Origin: Magicicada septendecula
Taxonomy: Eukaryota > Arthropoda > Insecta > Hemiptera > Cicadidae
DNA: 64,000 bases
Direction: 5' to 3'
Assembly (NCBI GenBank): GCA_034769895.1
Contig: CM068367.1
Span: 124,037,927-124,101,926, forward strand
Shown here: positions 36,976-49,964 of the stretch, piece by piece
How the letters are laid out: each line of letters opens with the position of its first letter
Numbering within the stretch: the stretch's first letter is position 1
Notes under the pieces: generated by a model
Databases searched by the model: none
Told to the model about the DNA's origin: nothing
The model's input: the letters and a program-made list of their open reading frames with translations, nothing else
Translations under genes and position numbers: made by a program

Positions 36976-37452
36976 AAAGATGTGTGAACACTTTTCGACG
37001 ATCTTCTAATAGAATTGAGCACTTTGTGCAACGAGTAAAGTTGCAAGAACGTGTTGTTTTTTCAAATCGTTCGAATGAAGATGGTAGATTCCATGATACT
37101 ACAGTTTGTCCGCTTAAAGTATTAAACTGGATTAATACTTTAACTGGATTGTAGTATTTCCGAATTTATACATTGCTTATCGCCTGCTTTTCCCGATTCC
37201 AATAGCTAACTGGGAATCTGAAAGAGCATTTTCTGCATTAAAACGATTAAAGATATGTTGAGTTCAAGTATGGGAATTGACAGATTATCTTCGTTAGCAA
37301 AGTTGAATATTGAAAGAGAGATACTTGAATCGCTCGATATAGAAGACTCCGTTAAGGCAAAATCAAGAAAAAAAGTGGATCGGTTAGTATTTTTTAAGCT
37401 TAAGTACTACTATGCTCATTGTAATCACTGTTTAGCTAAATATTTGTTGTAA
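36976..37452 (+). pseudogene. hAT transposase C-terminal remnant
   Basis: Frames between 36976 and 37452 read RRSSNRIEHFVQRVKLQERV, then ANWESERAFSALKRLK (~37207-37254), then RLSSLAKLNIEREILESLD after a frame change. The ERAFSALKRLK signature and following helix are the hAT C-terminal dimerisation domain of the ZMYM-like group. Most of the RNase H-like catalytic core is missing. It lies next to the element's right end, as expected for its own transposase. Confidence 0.8.
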
Positions 37453-37603
37453 TTTAAAACTTTAATAAAATAATTTTTAAATTTCGAAAATGTGTATGCC
37501 ATTTATCAGTATAAATAATGGATAAAAGGTAAAATTTAGAATCGGGGGGGGGGCACCAGTCTGAAGGCAGGATAGGGCACCACGCGCTTCCAATCCGACC
37601 CTG

Positions 37604-38090
37604 CTCATGAGTATAATCGTGGTGGGATAAACAAGGAAACTGAGCGTATGAGAGCGTAAACTGTTTACACATGGAAACGACCAGTTTTCCGGAATAATAC
37701 TAAAATCGTTAGCTACACTTGACGTCATGCTTATTTATGTCGGTTGCTAAACACAGTATATTGTTGTTACAATGTTTTATGTATACAACATACAACTATT
37801 TTGAACAGTTCGACAGGTCAACGATAGCGTTGTTTTGTGCTGTTATCAACGTATCAGCAAAAACGCACCCAAATTGGAACAACGATAATTGTTTACATAA
37901 TTTTATGTACACTTTCGTATTGAGTCATATTTTAAAGGTCTTCGCTTGACGAGTATTATCGTATCTTTTTTTTTCTCTGAGCTTCTGAAGTGTTATCTTT
38001 ATTTTTCATAACCCCTGTAGCAATATTATATTTTCGTACAGTGATCTCATTCGTATAAATATCGTAGGGAAAACTCGATAAATCTATACA
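37604..38090 (+). repeat. Dispersed repeat R1, right part of the hAT-split copy
   Basis: It matches 38727-39200 over ~480 bp (CTCATGAGTATAAT, TTGTTTACATAATT, CTCATTCGTATAAA). With 33085-33156 it makes one R1 copy broken by the hAT. Confidence 0.9.
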
Positions 38091-38169
38091 CAAAACTGTC
38101 TTGATTGATTTTGATAATTTCTTATTTTACCTTCCCTTTTCTCCATGTTAAACTTTTGCCTTCATAAAT

Positions 38170-38668
38170 GTTCGTGCGTAAATTAGAGCAGAAACTAAGA
38201 CCAAAATATTTAAAACCATTACTAGAAGTATCATGACTTACGGCTCAGAAGTTTAGATTACTAATAAACACACAAGAACAAAATTAATGACAGCAGAGAT
38301 GGACTTTTGGAGACGTTCGGCAAGAGTATCCAGACGTGAGAAAATTAGAAATGAAGTCGTTAAGAACAGAATGAATGTGAAAAATTCAATTGTTGATTTT
38401 TTCCAAACAAAAAAATTACAATGGTATGGACACACGAAAAGAATGGCACAGGAAAGATTGCCAAGGAGAGTTATGGGATGGACCCCACCAGGAAGAAGGA
38501 AAAGAGGAAGACCACTTATCACCTGGATAGAAGAAATTCAGACTACATTGAGGGAACGAGAAATTGAAGAAGATCTTTGGATCGACAAGCAACAGTGGGA
38601 GATGAGAATTCAATCTCTTCTGTAATCTTTGGTTCCGGAAAATGTGTAAACATTGTACAGCCGGAATA
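38170..38668 (+). mobile_element. LINE polymerase 3' end (family L1)
   Basis: A 112-codon frame (38287-38625) encodes MTAEMDFWRRSARVSRREKI, LQWYGHTKRMAQERLPRRVM and GRRKRGRPLITWIEEIQ, the C-terminal tail of a non-LTR retrotransposon polymerase. Weaker coding (TITRSIMTYGSEV) extends upstream to ~38170. The ORF ends at TAA 38623-38625; the 3' UTR with ACATTGTACAGCCGG and a short (AAT)n tail follows. The copy is 5'-truncated, as usual for LINEs, and directly abuts R1 at 38676. Confidence 0.88.
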
Positions 38669-38675
38669 ATAATAA

Positions 38676-39230
38676 TCCGATACATAAGTCATTAATACGT
38701 AGCAATAGATTGTTCTCTAAAAGTGACCTCATGAGTATAATTGTGGTAGGATAAACAAGAAAACAGCGTAAACTGTTTACACATGGAAACGACCAGTTTT
38801 CCGGAATAATACTAAAATCGTTAGCTACACTTGACGTCATGGTTATTTATGTCGGTTGCTAAACACAGTATAATTGTTGTTACAATGTTTTATGTATACA
38901 AATAAACTATTTTGAACATCGTTCCACAGGTCAACGATAGCGTTGTTTTGTGCTGTTATCAACGTATCAGCAAAAACGCAGCCAAACTGGGACAGCGATA
39001 ATTGTTTACATAATTCTATGTACACTTTCGTATTGAGTCATATTTTAAAGGCCTTCGCTTGACGAGTACTATCGTATCGGTTTTTTCTCTGAGCTTCTGA
39101 GGTGTTACCTTTATTTCTCACAACCCCTGTAGCAATATTACATTTTCATACAGTGATCTCATTCGTATAAACGTCGTAGGGAAAACTCGATGACTCTATT
39201 GTGTTGTTGCAATATTGTATTTGTAATATT
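38676..39230 (+). repeat. Dispersed repeat R1, copy not interrupted by LTR element or hAT
   Basis: This ~555-bp copy spans both insertion points seen elsewhere: the hAT site CTCATGAG at 38727-38734 and the LTR-element site after GTAGGATA at ~38745-38752. It ends near an AATAAA at 39238. No ORF; class unknown. Confidence 0.85.
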
Positions 39231-39309
39231 GTGGAGAAATAAAGATTTTAAAAAATCGTGTGATTGTTTCTACGGCCCCCGATAGTTATTTACATTTATT
39301 GAAATAAAT

Positions 39310-39880
<571 letters not shown>

Positions 39881-39884
39881 ATCC

Positions 39885-40275
39885 GTTTCGGATGCTGGGA
39901 TATCATACAGACTATTTAACTGTCTGTACTGCTGCACGGATTAAGTCAGTTGTATTCATGCCAAACTTTTCTCAGCCATGATATTCTCGGTCGCCCAACT
40001 CCTCTCTTTCCAAATACTTTTCTCTATAGTATAGACTGCAATAAGGTAAAATCTCTGTTCATTTCTCATGAGATGTCCCAGATACTGAAGCTTTCTTATC
40101 TTCACTGTGTTAATTACTTCCTTTTCTTTCTTCAACTTTCTAAGAACTTCAACATTACTTATATGTGCTGTCCATGAAATGCTCAGTATTCTACGGTAAA
40201 GTCACATTTCGAAAGATTCCAAATTTTAAGTTGTGGCTTCAGTAAAATTCCAAGATTATACACCGTAGAAGAGGT
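39885..40275 (-). mobile_element. LINE polymerase 3' fragment, minus strand
   Basis: The minus strand reads YGVESWNF, then FEMWLYRRILSISWTAHISN, then EVLRKLKKEKEV and RKLQYLGHLMRNEQR, the C-terminal end of a non-LTR retrotransposon polymerase of another family. Stops and shifts interrupt it. Confidence 0.8.
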
Positions 40276-40789
40276 CCGAGAATACGTAACAGCGTAAGTC
40301 TCATCTTTGTGTTTATTGATAAATTGTTACTTTTGAATAAACTGCTCATTCTAGTGTGCACTGCTCTTGCCTTTTCAATTCTGCGCTTTATCGTGACGGA
40401 ATAGTATACAGAAATCAATACTGATACTTGGACACGTCACGGACAACAAAATCCAAGGATTGAAATTATTCTTTCCGTTCCCCGCTGATTCTATTTTTTA
40501 TGTTATGCATAAGCGTACATTCACATTGATATGTTCACGTGTCTTGTACTCGTTATCGTCATTATAATCAAACGTATCATCACCACTACTGTATTATTAT
40601 TGTTTTATCGATTATACACATCTTACTATTTTACCTACACACACATCGCGCGCGCGTAAAACAATAATTTATAAAGAAACAATTAGTGTATCCTACAAGA
40701 ACGAAATTATTTTTAACTCTATGGTAAATTATTGATGATGTGGATTCTGAAAGTTATTCTTAAGTGAAGAGATTTGATCCGAACAGGGA
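40276..40789. other. Stretch without recognised genes
   Basis: Nothing recognised; a short (CG)n at 40649-40657. Confidence 0.4.
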
Positions 40790-40797
40790 TGGCCGGA

Positions 40798-41220
40798 CAG
40801 TGGCGTATCTAGGATTTGGCCTTGGAGAGGTGGTCCAGGGTCGGGTCGGCTTCACACAAAAGGAAAAAAAAAGTTAAAACTAATCAATATTGCTATCTTT
40901 AAAGTGGCTGAAGTCAATCCCATAATATAAAAATAAACGGTAATAACACAATAAAAATACGCGTTTTTCAAACACTGTTAACAAGATACTTATTGACTGA
41001 ATTGATTTTCCTATATTTCATATTTCAAAATATTCGCTCATGCTGTGTAATAAACCTGTTTGCATATTTATAAAAGAGTTACCTATATTAGCGTATACAG
41101 CTGGACAAAATAATAAAACGGCCTAAAAGTTAAGAGATTAACAAAATTCGTCAACTTTTCCGACATCTTGGGGGGGGGGGGTCCGGTCCCGTTCGTCCCC
41201 TCTGTAAATACCGGCCCCTG
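40798..41220 (+). mobile_element. Non-autonomous hAT element (423 bp)
   Basis: It starts CAGTGGCGTATCTAGGAT and ends GGCCCCTG. A perfect 8-bp duplication TGGCCGGA flanks it (40790-40797, 41221-41228). A second copy is at 52358. No coding capacity, so it depends on transposase in trans. Confidence 0.92.
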
Positions 41221-41228
41221 TGGCCGGA

Positions 41229-42024
41229 ACATCGGATCAGACCAGTCGGAAGAATGGTGATTGGAAGAAAAGAGAATATAAATTACGTGCAAAATATTCT
41301 GTTTTACTGGAGCCTATATACGCGCAGAAGGAGCTAACTGTTTTGGGATATTTGTGACACCTTCTTACATCCCTCTTATGCCCAATATTGAGTGCAGGCC
41401 TCCCTCACGTACGCCAACTTCCTCTAACCTATGCGCTTTTAATATCATCACATGAGAGCGCAATCGCTAGTCTGCTCCGTCCTCTTCTCTCATCCAATGA
41501 TATCCATCTGATGAACCTTCTACTCTACCGAGTATCTTGAATTCTGACAACGTGGCTAGCACAGTGGGTTTACTACGTCTGTCGCATCACCAAACACTGA
41601 TCCGTTCATTCCGCTCTCTCCCCTTTTAGGTCACACTGAACACTGATCTTTCCATTGGTCTCTGCGGTTGTGTATGTTTTGTGAGGGTCCATACGTTATA
41701 ACGGTGAATAGGCACTGACCAAATACTTTGGTTTTAAAATACTTTGCGGAATCTTTATGTTTTTAAAGTGAAACTTCATATACTGTACCTTTATGAAACT
41801 TCATACATATATACACATATATACTTCATATATACCAGCTCACTCCCGTACATCTCGCGCTCCAGGGACAGTAAGTTGATTCAGAGCATCACGGACTAGC
41901 TGAAACGGAAAAGCAGTGTTGCGAGCTTAATCGTACCTCTTTTCTCCGCATAGCTACCCAAAATTTCCCCACTACCACAAATATGTGTGCTTTAAGCAAT
42001 GCGTAATATTTTAAACAAAACAAT
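41229..42024. other. Stretch without recognised genes
   Basis: Nothing recognised apart from short ATATAC-rich runs near 41808-41835. Confidence 0.4.
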
Positions 42025-42028
42025 ATAC

Positions 42029-42480
42029 TGTAACGAAAACCGTATCGAACAGCCTAGAACGTTCTCCACCAGTCCCTCCTTAGTCAAACAGGTGTACCTC
42101 GTCAAGGCCGCGCCCAACTACGTTCCAGAGTACTCTGAAGAACACTTGAACACCACATTGAGGATGAAAAATTTCTAGAAGACGTGGGCTACCTACAAAA
42201 AACCATAGCAGCCGGCTTGTCAGTGTTGTGTTGAGCGACTTCCTTAACGCGGATCGAGTGGCGGTTTACACAAGTGCGGTGAAGTTTTATTGTGTTACAG
42301 TTAGTGTGGAATTCTTTATAGTTGACATTATTGCGTGTGGACAAATTGAACTTGGATTATTGTACGAGTTGATTACGAATTGTTATTTGTGATTAATCAA
42401 AGCTGATTATTAGATTTCATTGGTGTGTGTAATTTTGTTTTCCACTGTACCATACGACGATCAGTGCGACCGCTGTAACA
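42029..42480 (+). mobile_element. Solo LTR, family S, copy 1 (452 bp)
   Basis: It starts TGTAACGA and ends GCTGTAACA, flanked by ATAC (42025-42028, 42481-42484). It matches the copy at 45766 along its whole length (GTGTGGACAAAT, TTTTCCACTGTACCATA). No internal region. Confidence 0.88.
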
Positions 42481-42484
42481 ATAC

Positions 42485-43777
42485 ATTACTGCACGAATTA
42501 ACGGTAAATAGACCTAGTATTGTTGATGACCGGTGGATTCATAAGGTGAGACCCGTTTCTGTTGGATTACTTTTGATTTTTATTGTCCTTTCATTTTGAA
42601 TGAAAATTTGTTATCGTTGTTTTGACAATACACTTGAAGGTAACCACATATCGTAAATGATCCGAATCACTGGCGTTTTAAATTATGATACAGTTACTGT
42701 CCATGTGTTGCTGTGTTGTGTAGCTAAATCTGTGCCCGAAACCCACAAGATATGCCCAAGTTCGGAATTGATACTAGAGTCTTAATATATTTTGACATCT
42801 AATATTCTGTACTTTTATTCCTACACTGCAAATGCAGGCCGACGATTAACCTCAAACGTAGGCCTAAATAGTTCACCGATATGTTTGCCAGTTTTACACG
42901 CGAGAAACGCTGCCAGGAAATCCTACGCCCACAATGACGTTAGACGGCGCGGCGCTCTATATTGTGTAAACGGATCCTGTTTACACACAAACTTTGAAAC
43001 TTCCCTCTCGATAACAATGTATACTATAACTGTTCAACTAAAGTTTAAGTAGATTTCAATTCAAGCGGCCGTGGTGCAACGTTAAGTGATGCGGCTTGGC
43101 TTCGATTTCCACTATTAACTTTAGTAATTTAATAATTTAATCAGTGTGATATACAATTTATTGACGGATTAGTTTAAGACTGTTTTAGTGAAATACAAAG
43201 AAATTCGAAACTTTAATGCAATGAAGTAATGCAATTTTATAATTGTTGGTCTGCCATTAGAAGAAAAAGGAAAATTTTGCTATTTTGCCGCTGTGAATAA
43301 GGGGCTCAGTGTTTTATTGAAATCTACAGAACTAAGTTACTACTGATATATCGAAGAGACAAAAAAATTTAAAATAAAAACTGCCATTGGTTTGTGTCCG
43401 TTGTGTGAAAATAAAACAAGTAAAAAACTTCCAAAAGTGATGTCATCAACGAAATAGAAACAAGGTCATTAATACGTGCGTGTGTGTGCGTGCGTGTGTG
43501 TGTATTCAATATGTTGTCACCGTTAGGATTAATGAACCCCTAAAAAAACGAATACGTAATTTTTATTTTCTTGTTTTTTTATTGGTTTCATCCTTTTTTT
43601 GTTTGTTTTAAACTCTTTACTTTCATCTTTCAGAACAAAGACGATGTATTTCAAGACATTCGTCCTTCTTCCGAGGTAGTAGGCCTATTCATTTGTAAAT
43701 GTATTAAATTTTCACGTGGAAACGTCCTACAGTGGCCTGAGAAAACGTGGCACGACAGAAAAGGCAATTAAATGAAC

Positions 43778-43838
<61 letters not shown>

Positions 43839-44458
43839 ACCCTGTTCCAGATGGAGGTACTGGGCACAACTAAAACAAGCGCATCTTTCAGCTTCAAAGG
43901 CCCTACAGGAGGCAGATAGGTTATGGTAAAGAGTGATAACATGGAGCAAAATGCGGGTCCTGAGTGTACAAGAAGGACGGTTCTTAGAAAGAGTAAATAC
44001 ATGCTGGAGTACTTCAAAACCAGAGTTTGTTAGTTAATAGCATAAATTAAATTTGCAGACACCTGAAAACGATCACAGGTTGTGAGGTGAAAATTGAAAT
44101 TTATCGAGTTCTATGATACAAATATTGCCTTTTCAGTGTCGACTCTCCGTCCAAACGGTTTCATATATCCATACGTTACTGTGGACGTGGTTAATGAGAA
44201 TTATTAAAATTCGCGGAATCTTTAAAAAATGTATTTATAGTTTTAATAAGGGGAAATATTCAGCAAAAAACGAGAGTATTCGAACTATAATCCGACCGAT
44301 CGAAATATAAGTAGAAGCTAATGAAGATACAGAGGTCTCACATCTGAATGCCACGAAGACGGGACGTGTTCTGTTTGAAACCGAGTATATCGTTACAGTA
44401 TTGAGATACTAGAATATCTAACGTTAATACGTGTACCTAGCTACAGAAATAAATAACG
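42485..44458. other. Stretch without recognised genes
   Basis: It contains a weak tRNA-like promoter pair near 43066-43112 (GTGGTGCAACGTTAAGTG, then GGCTTCGATTTCC), possibly a SINE remnant, plus the GA microsatellite. No convincing gene. Confidence 0.4.
43782..43837. repeat. (AG)n microsatellite
   Basis: About 28 AG units. Confidence 0.98.
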
Positions 44459-44466
44459 ATTTAGAT

Positions 44467-45159
44467 CAGTGGTTCCCAAAGTGGGGTCCGCGGACACTTT
44501 TAAGAAATAATAGAATATACCGTAATTTTCTCCGATTTTTTATAGTCTAAAATCTAAATTTCAGACTCTTAAAACAATTAGTAAAAGATTCCAGTATTTT
44601 TTTTTAATTCAAACTAATTGTAATTGTAAAAGTAATTTCAAACTAATGGCTTTAATAATGTCTTTAAATCATGTGCGTGTAGCAGATCTATTTGTCACCC
44701 GAACTGACTAGAGCGCCGCATCAACGCAGAACTGATCGCGCTGTTTTAGTCCACGTATAAGCACTGTATCTAAGCATAACGTTTTTCCGTGTAGCTGGTT
44801 TTACGCCTAAGTAGCTGGATTTCGAAACGTGTAGCTGGAAAGGTAGAGCCGAGGTTGGCAAAGTTAAGAAATAAACTTGATGTCGAGAGTGACTTAATAT
44901 TGAAATTATCAGACATTAAATATTGCAGAGCTAATTATTCAAAAGCAGCTTCATTGTTCACATTAAACTACGTTTGATATCATTAATATTATAAGTTTAT
45001 TGTGCAAGCTAAGAGAATTTTGATTTTAATACATTTTAATTAAAATATAAGAGTTTGTATCATATTTACTGTTCGTTGTATGACATAACTCAGACGGGGT
45101 TCGTGAAATGTTTTAATTTTTTGGTGGGCTCCGCGGACTGAAATGTTTGGGAACCACTG
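44467..45159 (+). mobile_element. Non-autonomous hAT element (693 bp)
   Basis: The ends CAGTGGTTCCCAAAG and its inverse (TTTGGGAACCACTG) are followed inside by GGTCCGCGGA and its inverse. A perfect duplication ATTTAGAT flanks it (44459-44466, 45160-45167). This is the widespread hAT type with CAGTGGTTCCCAAA termini. No ORF. Confidence 0.95.
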
Positions 45160-45179
45160 ATTTAGATCATTCCAATGAA

Positions 45180-45640
45180 ATCAAAGGAAACGACATCACG
45201 GTCCTGTGATAAAGCGAAACGTCACGTGAACGAAAAAACTGGAAGCATGACCCCGTAGCAACTCGACTATCGGGGACCTCTATGCTTGTACAGTGTAATA
45301 CTGCCTCAGCCAAAAAGATAACAGTCGGAAACCTTTGATTTAATAATTTGTTCTTAGAACTGTGGCGCTGTCTCGACACTGTCTCTGTGCACCAATCAGA
45401 TTGTACCGTTAATAAAATAACATTATCGTGTTTAGTCCACGTTGCCTCGGCGTTGCCACATTTATTGTTCATCAGCCCAGCTGAGCCCCTTGGTTAAGCG
45501 ATATGCAGAAACATGTCAACAACGTAACTACATTGGTGGAAATAAAAGAAAAAATAATTGCCACTGATAACAGTTGCTTAGGTTACAGACGTTAACGGTT
45601 TAACTGAAGGAGTTATAAAATACTGTAAAAGATTCGAGAG
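45180..45640 (+). repeat. Dispersed repeat D, copy 1
   Basis: Segments match 59020-59400 in the same order and orientation (CCGTTAATAAAAT, TCCACGT, CGTTGCCACA, ATAATTGC, CTGATAA, GACGTTAAC). Similarity is patchy, so it is old. Class unknown. Confidence 0.6.
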
Positions 45641-45765
45641 AGATAGTTTAAATTAGGTTTGCCATAATTTTTTATTGGACACCTGTTTAGAAAGGAGGCT
45701 GGAATTAAAATATAAACATTACAGTGTTTATTACATTGCTATTTTATTGGGTGTATATAATGTGT

Positions 45766-46222
45766 TGTTACGAGTATGGTATCGAATCGCGTAGAACAGC
45801 TGAGAACATTCTCTACTCCTCCGTCCAGTGTGGCAGGTGTTGCGTCATTCAAGTAGGTGCTCCAAGAACACTTAAGGTACGCATTAAGCCGGCGGCGTGC
45901 AGTAAGCAGGGAAAGATGTACTGGACCTCTGCGCGACCTATATAAAATCATAGTAGCCGGGTTGTCAGTTCAGTTACGTGAGCGATTTTCGTTAGCGTGG
46001 CTCGAGTGTTTGTCGAAGTCAAGAATTATTGTGTTAATAATTGTGTGGAACTCTATTAATTGAGATTGTTATTGCGTGTGGACAAATCTAACTGGAATTA
46101 TTGCACGAGTTGATTATAAACTGTTTAATTGTGATAATTGAAGCTGGTGATAAGTGACTTAATTGGTGTCCTGTATTTTGTTTTCCACTGTACCATAAGA
46201 CGATCAAGGGACCGTCGTAACA
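45766..46222 (+). mobile_element. Solo LTR, family S, copy 2 (457 bp)
   Basis: It starts TGTTACGA and ends TCGTAACA, perfect inverted ends, with GTGT duplications (45762-45765, 46223-46226). CTATATAAAATC (45939-45950) is a good TATA box for the LTR promoter. No internal region. Confidence 0.9.
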
Positions 46223-46226
46223 GTGT

Positions 46227-48430
46227 AAATATCATACTTAGAACATAATAAAGTGTAAGTAAAAGAAAATATTTTTTACAAACTAAAGTGCAGTAGGTAC
46301 TTTAAATTGTGTTAAATCAAAAATTACTCATTACATAAGAATTTGCAAGAAGTGTATAACTCAAACTTGTTTTTAAACCAGTCATATTTTTCACTTGAAT
46401 GTACCTATCTCAACACGTATTTTTTGTTTTTTATTTTGTCAAAAAATTCATTACAACTAAGTCCAAAATTTACTTTACACAGCATCAACGCACGCACTAT
46501 TGACTCCTGCATTAAACCTCTATCATCTGCCCAAGCGTTGTTTATCAATGAGAACACACTACAGGAGCTGATGTTCCAGGAAGACAAAAGATGTACTCAA
46601 TTATCGGTCCAAGATTGTGTAATGTCATTTCTAGGAACCAAATTCACCGACAGGGACATTTCGGCAAGCGGGCTGGACACCGGACTGGACTTCGAAATGG
46701 ATATATGAAAATCGCGCCCAAATAAAAATCTGTGAAAATAGCTCCCAGTTTAAGTATTCATAGCTAGCGTTACTACCTGCTCCCTATGAATCACTGCGTA
46801 CCCCGGTAAATGACCGCTTGAACAATGTAGCAGAAAGTCCTTCCCCTCAACCCCCTCCAGCTTTCTCTTTACCATCATTAGTCCTGTTGTTCAGTTCTAT
46901 TTGGGTCATTCATTTTGTGTGCACTGTGTGTTTGTATTGTGTTTTGATATTATGGAAGTATCAACGACCAGGCACGGCAAGCCATGTGCTCACTATGAAT
47001 AATACAGGTATAACGTTAAAAGAACTAAAGAAGATGGGTCTGCGCCTTGGCGCTGCTCAAAACAGAGATCAACACGTTGTCGAGGAATGCTCAAGACCAA
47101 AGATGGTGAAGTACTCAAAGTACTCAGTTCAAACGAGCATCAATGTGGAGCTCCGGAAGTACAGAAGTATCTTGTAAGCATCTCTTAGAAATACAGAAGA
47201 CTATAAATCGGGCGAAGAAGAGAGGCCAGAATTGAATATGGAAGGAAGGAAGGGAAACGAAGGAAAACAGCCTACATGAAATTAGATGAAAGACTGAAAA
47301 AACAGTTAAAAAGTACGAGCAGAATGGTAATATCAGAGATTGCTTGAAAACTATCTCCTTCTTGCAAAAACTTGAATAATATAATTAACAGAAATGTACA
47401 AGAAAGTTAAAAGTTAAATATAAATGTAAATAAAAAAATGTGTAATGTAAATAGTGACTTTTAAGAATGATAGCTAACTCTAGGCTCGAAAATTATTGAC
47501 GATGCTTATAAGCTGATTTTAAACACGCCTAAATGACAAAAAAATCTATTTTTGCCATTTAGCCATTCCAAAGGGATAAAGTGTGATGAGAATCAATTTA
47601 CTGTTTGAAACACACGCCCAAGAATACGTTTGATTGACAGGTACGGTTCGTATTGGGCGCGATTTACAGGACACCACACATCCAAGAATATACGTCTGAT
47701 TGACAGGTATACGGCAGGTAGAAGGACTCTACTGGGCGCGATTTACAGGACACCCCTCGAAATTATTTACTACCACTACTAATCAGTTCTGAAGGTCAAA
47801 CCGGAATGTATGGCAAGCCTAGTCTAAGTAGAATTTTTTGAACGTAGCGCTCCGCTGAGACATCTTCACTCGTAACAGCACGAGACACGTTGGTTTATAG
47901 AGACTTTTGTCACCTTAAAGTCAATAATATCACGTTGGTAAGTCAATAATTATCGGCTGCCGTAATTGAGGTTAAACAGTTCTAAACAGATTAGTATCGT
48001 GTGATATCGTCGTTTTTACCGACCACATACAACACCCACGCTTGCAACAAGTTCACTGCTGCGTTCTATTTGCGTAAACTGCTTAACTGGATCGATGCAG
48101 TTCGTGTCGTAATTTCGGTATACAAATTATAGTGTGAATCGTTCATTGTAACATCGGTTTCAATTACTAATATGCTACAACGACCTTGCTTATGGCTTAG
48201 GTTCGGTGTGGCGTTCCTCGTTCAAAACGTTTTTTTTCCTCTTCACACCATCAGTCCTCTTGTTTTTTATACTGCTGTCTGCGCATACTGTATTCCTCCC
48301 TCAAGTATCCTAGGAGGAGGTTTTCCTAGGTTTATTTTGTGTGTTACATGTCATATTCTGTTTAGAGGAAGTCACACGTCTCTTTCACCTTTCTCACCAT
48401 CACTCCTCTTCTCTTCAGGAGAAGCCTGTT
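46227..48430. other. Stretch without recognised genes; a tandem duplication
   Basis: ORFs at 46343-46708 and 46818-47177 show no domain I know. A ~75-bp segment is duplicated in tandem at 47618-47677 and 47690-47757 (TGATTGACAGGTA, TGGGCGCGATTTACAGGACA), the second copy slightly longer. Confidence 0.4.
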
Positions 48431-48439
48431 TGCCGTCTA

Positions 48440-48692
48440 GGCTAGCTGGTGAGCATTTCCCTCCAAAGAGTGTTCAGGAATGGATTTTCTGGCTCTCAGA
48501 TTTCCAAAGGGGAACGACTTACAACAATTTAAGAATAGGTCTAAAAAAATTGCTACAGTTTCAGTTACCAACTGCTCTTGTGAGCAACGATTTTCCAAGT
48601 TAAACGCATTAAAAACAAAACTAAGATCGACTATGAGGCAAGAACGACTGGAAAACTTATTATTACCATTTATAGAACAAAAACATTTATAG
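48440..48692 (+). pseudogene. hAT transposase dimerisation-domain fragment
   Basis: The frame 48480-48692 encodes VTNCSCEQRFSKLNALKTKL then RSTMRQERLENLLLPFIEQ, the C-terminal hAT dimerisation signature (S/C-E-R-x-F-S then L-K-T-x-L-R-S-x-M). The rest of the transposase is absent and termini were not found. It is distinct from the remnant at 37207. Confidence 0.8.
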
Positions 48693-49964
48693 ATGTTATA
48701 ACATTTATAGATGATAGTTAAGAAGAAATTATTGACGAATTCAAAAAGATGGTCCCTTTCAAGAGAAGGATGTCACTGTAAGCTTTGTATCACGATCTGG
48801 TTTTACTTAGAATTTAATTTTGTAATACCTACAAACTTTGATATAAATGTTTATTGAAATCATCAAACTATGTACATATTTTTCAATAAATATAGTTAAT
48901 AAATGTCATTTAAGGCTTTTGTTTATTCCATTCCTTCTTCTTATTGTTGTTGATTGTCATAAAAAGTAAGATAATGATACGTTTTTGGTTAAACCAGTTT
49001 ATTTTTCTAATGTTAATTTTACAGACCGTTTTACTGAGGGTATTCCATATCTCCCGGTATAGTGGTCCCTCCCATTGTAATCGCCCTGCGCACGCCTATG
49101 ATTTATTCTTACCCGTTCACCCCGAATGTGTGATGATCTGGTTGAGACAACACAACGCCAACACGTTACATAGTTGCCAGAAGAGAAGGTGGGATACCAG
49201 TCCCTATGATGTCATTTCTACGGACGTCGGACGAGCGGCAACCGAGTTCACGTTAAATATTCACGGAACGCCGTAAATTCTGTTGGAAGAACCGGTACTC
49301 TAGACAAAAAACACGCGAAGTTTCACAATGAATGACCACGAACTGAAACTACATAATACATTCAGCGATGACCTCATATCTGGCACAACACATACGCACT
49401 CTCACTCACTCTCTCTCTCTCTCTCTCTGAGGGATCGTAACGATTATTTCTCCGTCTCCGAGGGTAAACACGTCGGCAGGACGCCGCAACAATGCGTGCG
49501 CAACCCAGCCGCGCGGACACTCAACCCTGACCGCATTTTCTCCTCCGCTGAAATCGAATTTATTTCCCAGCACGTAGTATTTGGATTCGACCCCTCTGCA
49601 CGCACGTGACGTTGTATCGTAACGAACTGGTTTCTTTGCTTTGTTTTCACAGAAAACGATATCACTGTTACTTTATTATCATAATTAAACGACGTCCACT
49701 ACCGTTTAACACACCTTTTATTTTTATTTATTTTAAAGCTTAGCCTTCCCCCCTTTTCTATGATGGGGACCCATTCAGTGGCTACATTGAGGCTGAGCTG
49801 TACTGATGAAGGCTACTTCACTGGTGTTTACACAGTAGTGCCAACTCACAATTGCGGAACAATTACTATTGTCAATTGCAATTATGGAATTATTGTCTCA
49901 GTCTAGTTGTTAACGATGGCTATCGTGAAACGGACAAAATTATTGGTATTAATATAAAATAAAC
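48693..49964. other. Stretch without recognised genes
   Basis: It contains (CT)n at 49405-49428 and a CpG-rich part at 49440-49620. ORFs at 48944 and 49328 show no domain. Confidence 0.4.

Larger units (their letters stand above)
33157..37603 (+). mobile_element. hAT transposon (4,447 bp) with nested repeats
   Basis: It starts CAGTGGCGGATTATCC and ends with the complement of CAGGGTCGGATTGGAAG: imperfect inverted ends of hAT type. A perfect 8-bp duplication CTCATGAG flanks it (33149-33156 and 37604-37611). The R1 copy at 38676-39230 shows the uninterrupted site with one CTCATGAG (38727-38734). A C-terminal transposase remnant lies just before the right end in the expected orientation. The interior is mostly later insertions: repeat Y twice and two minisatellite arrays. 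Confidence 0.9.

Noticed and set aside
43066..43112. tRNA gene
   Set aside because: A-box and B-box-like motifs are present, but no cloverleaf can be folded by eye; at most a SINE remnant.
47840..47885. Hammerhead-like motif on the minus strand (GTGAAGATGTCTCAGCGG)
   Set aside because: It lacks the CUGA start and GAAA; at best a decayed terminus.
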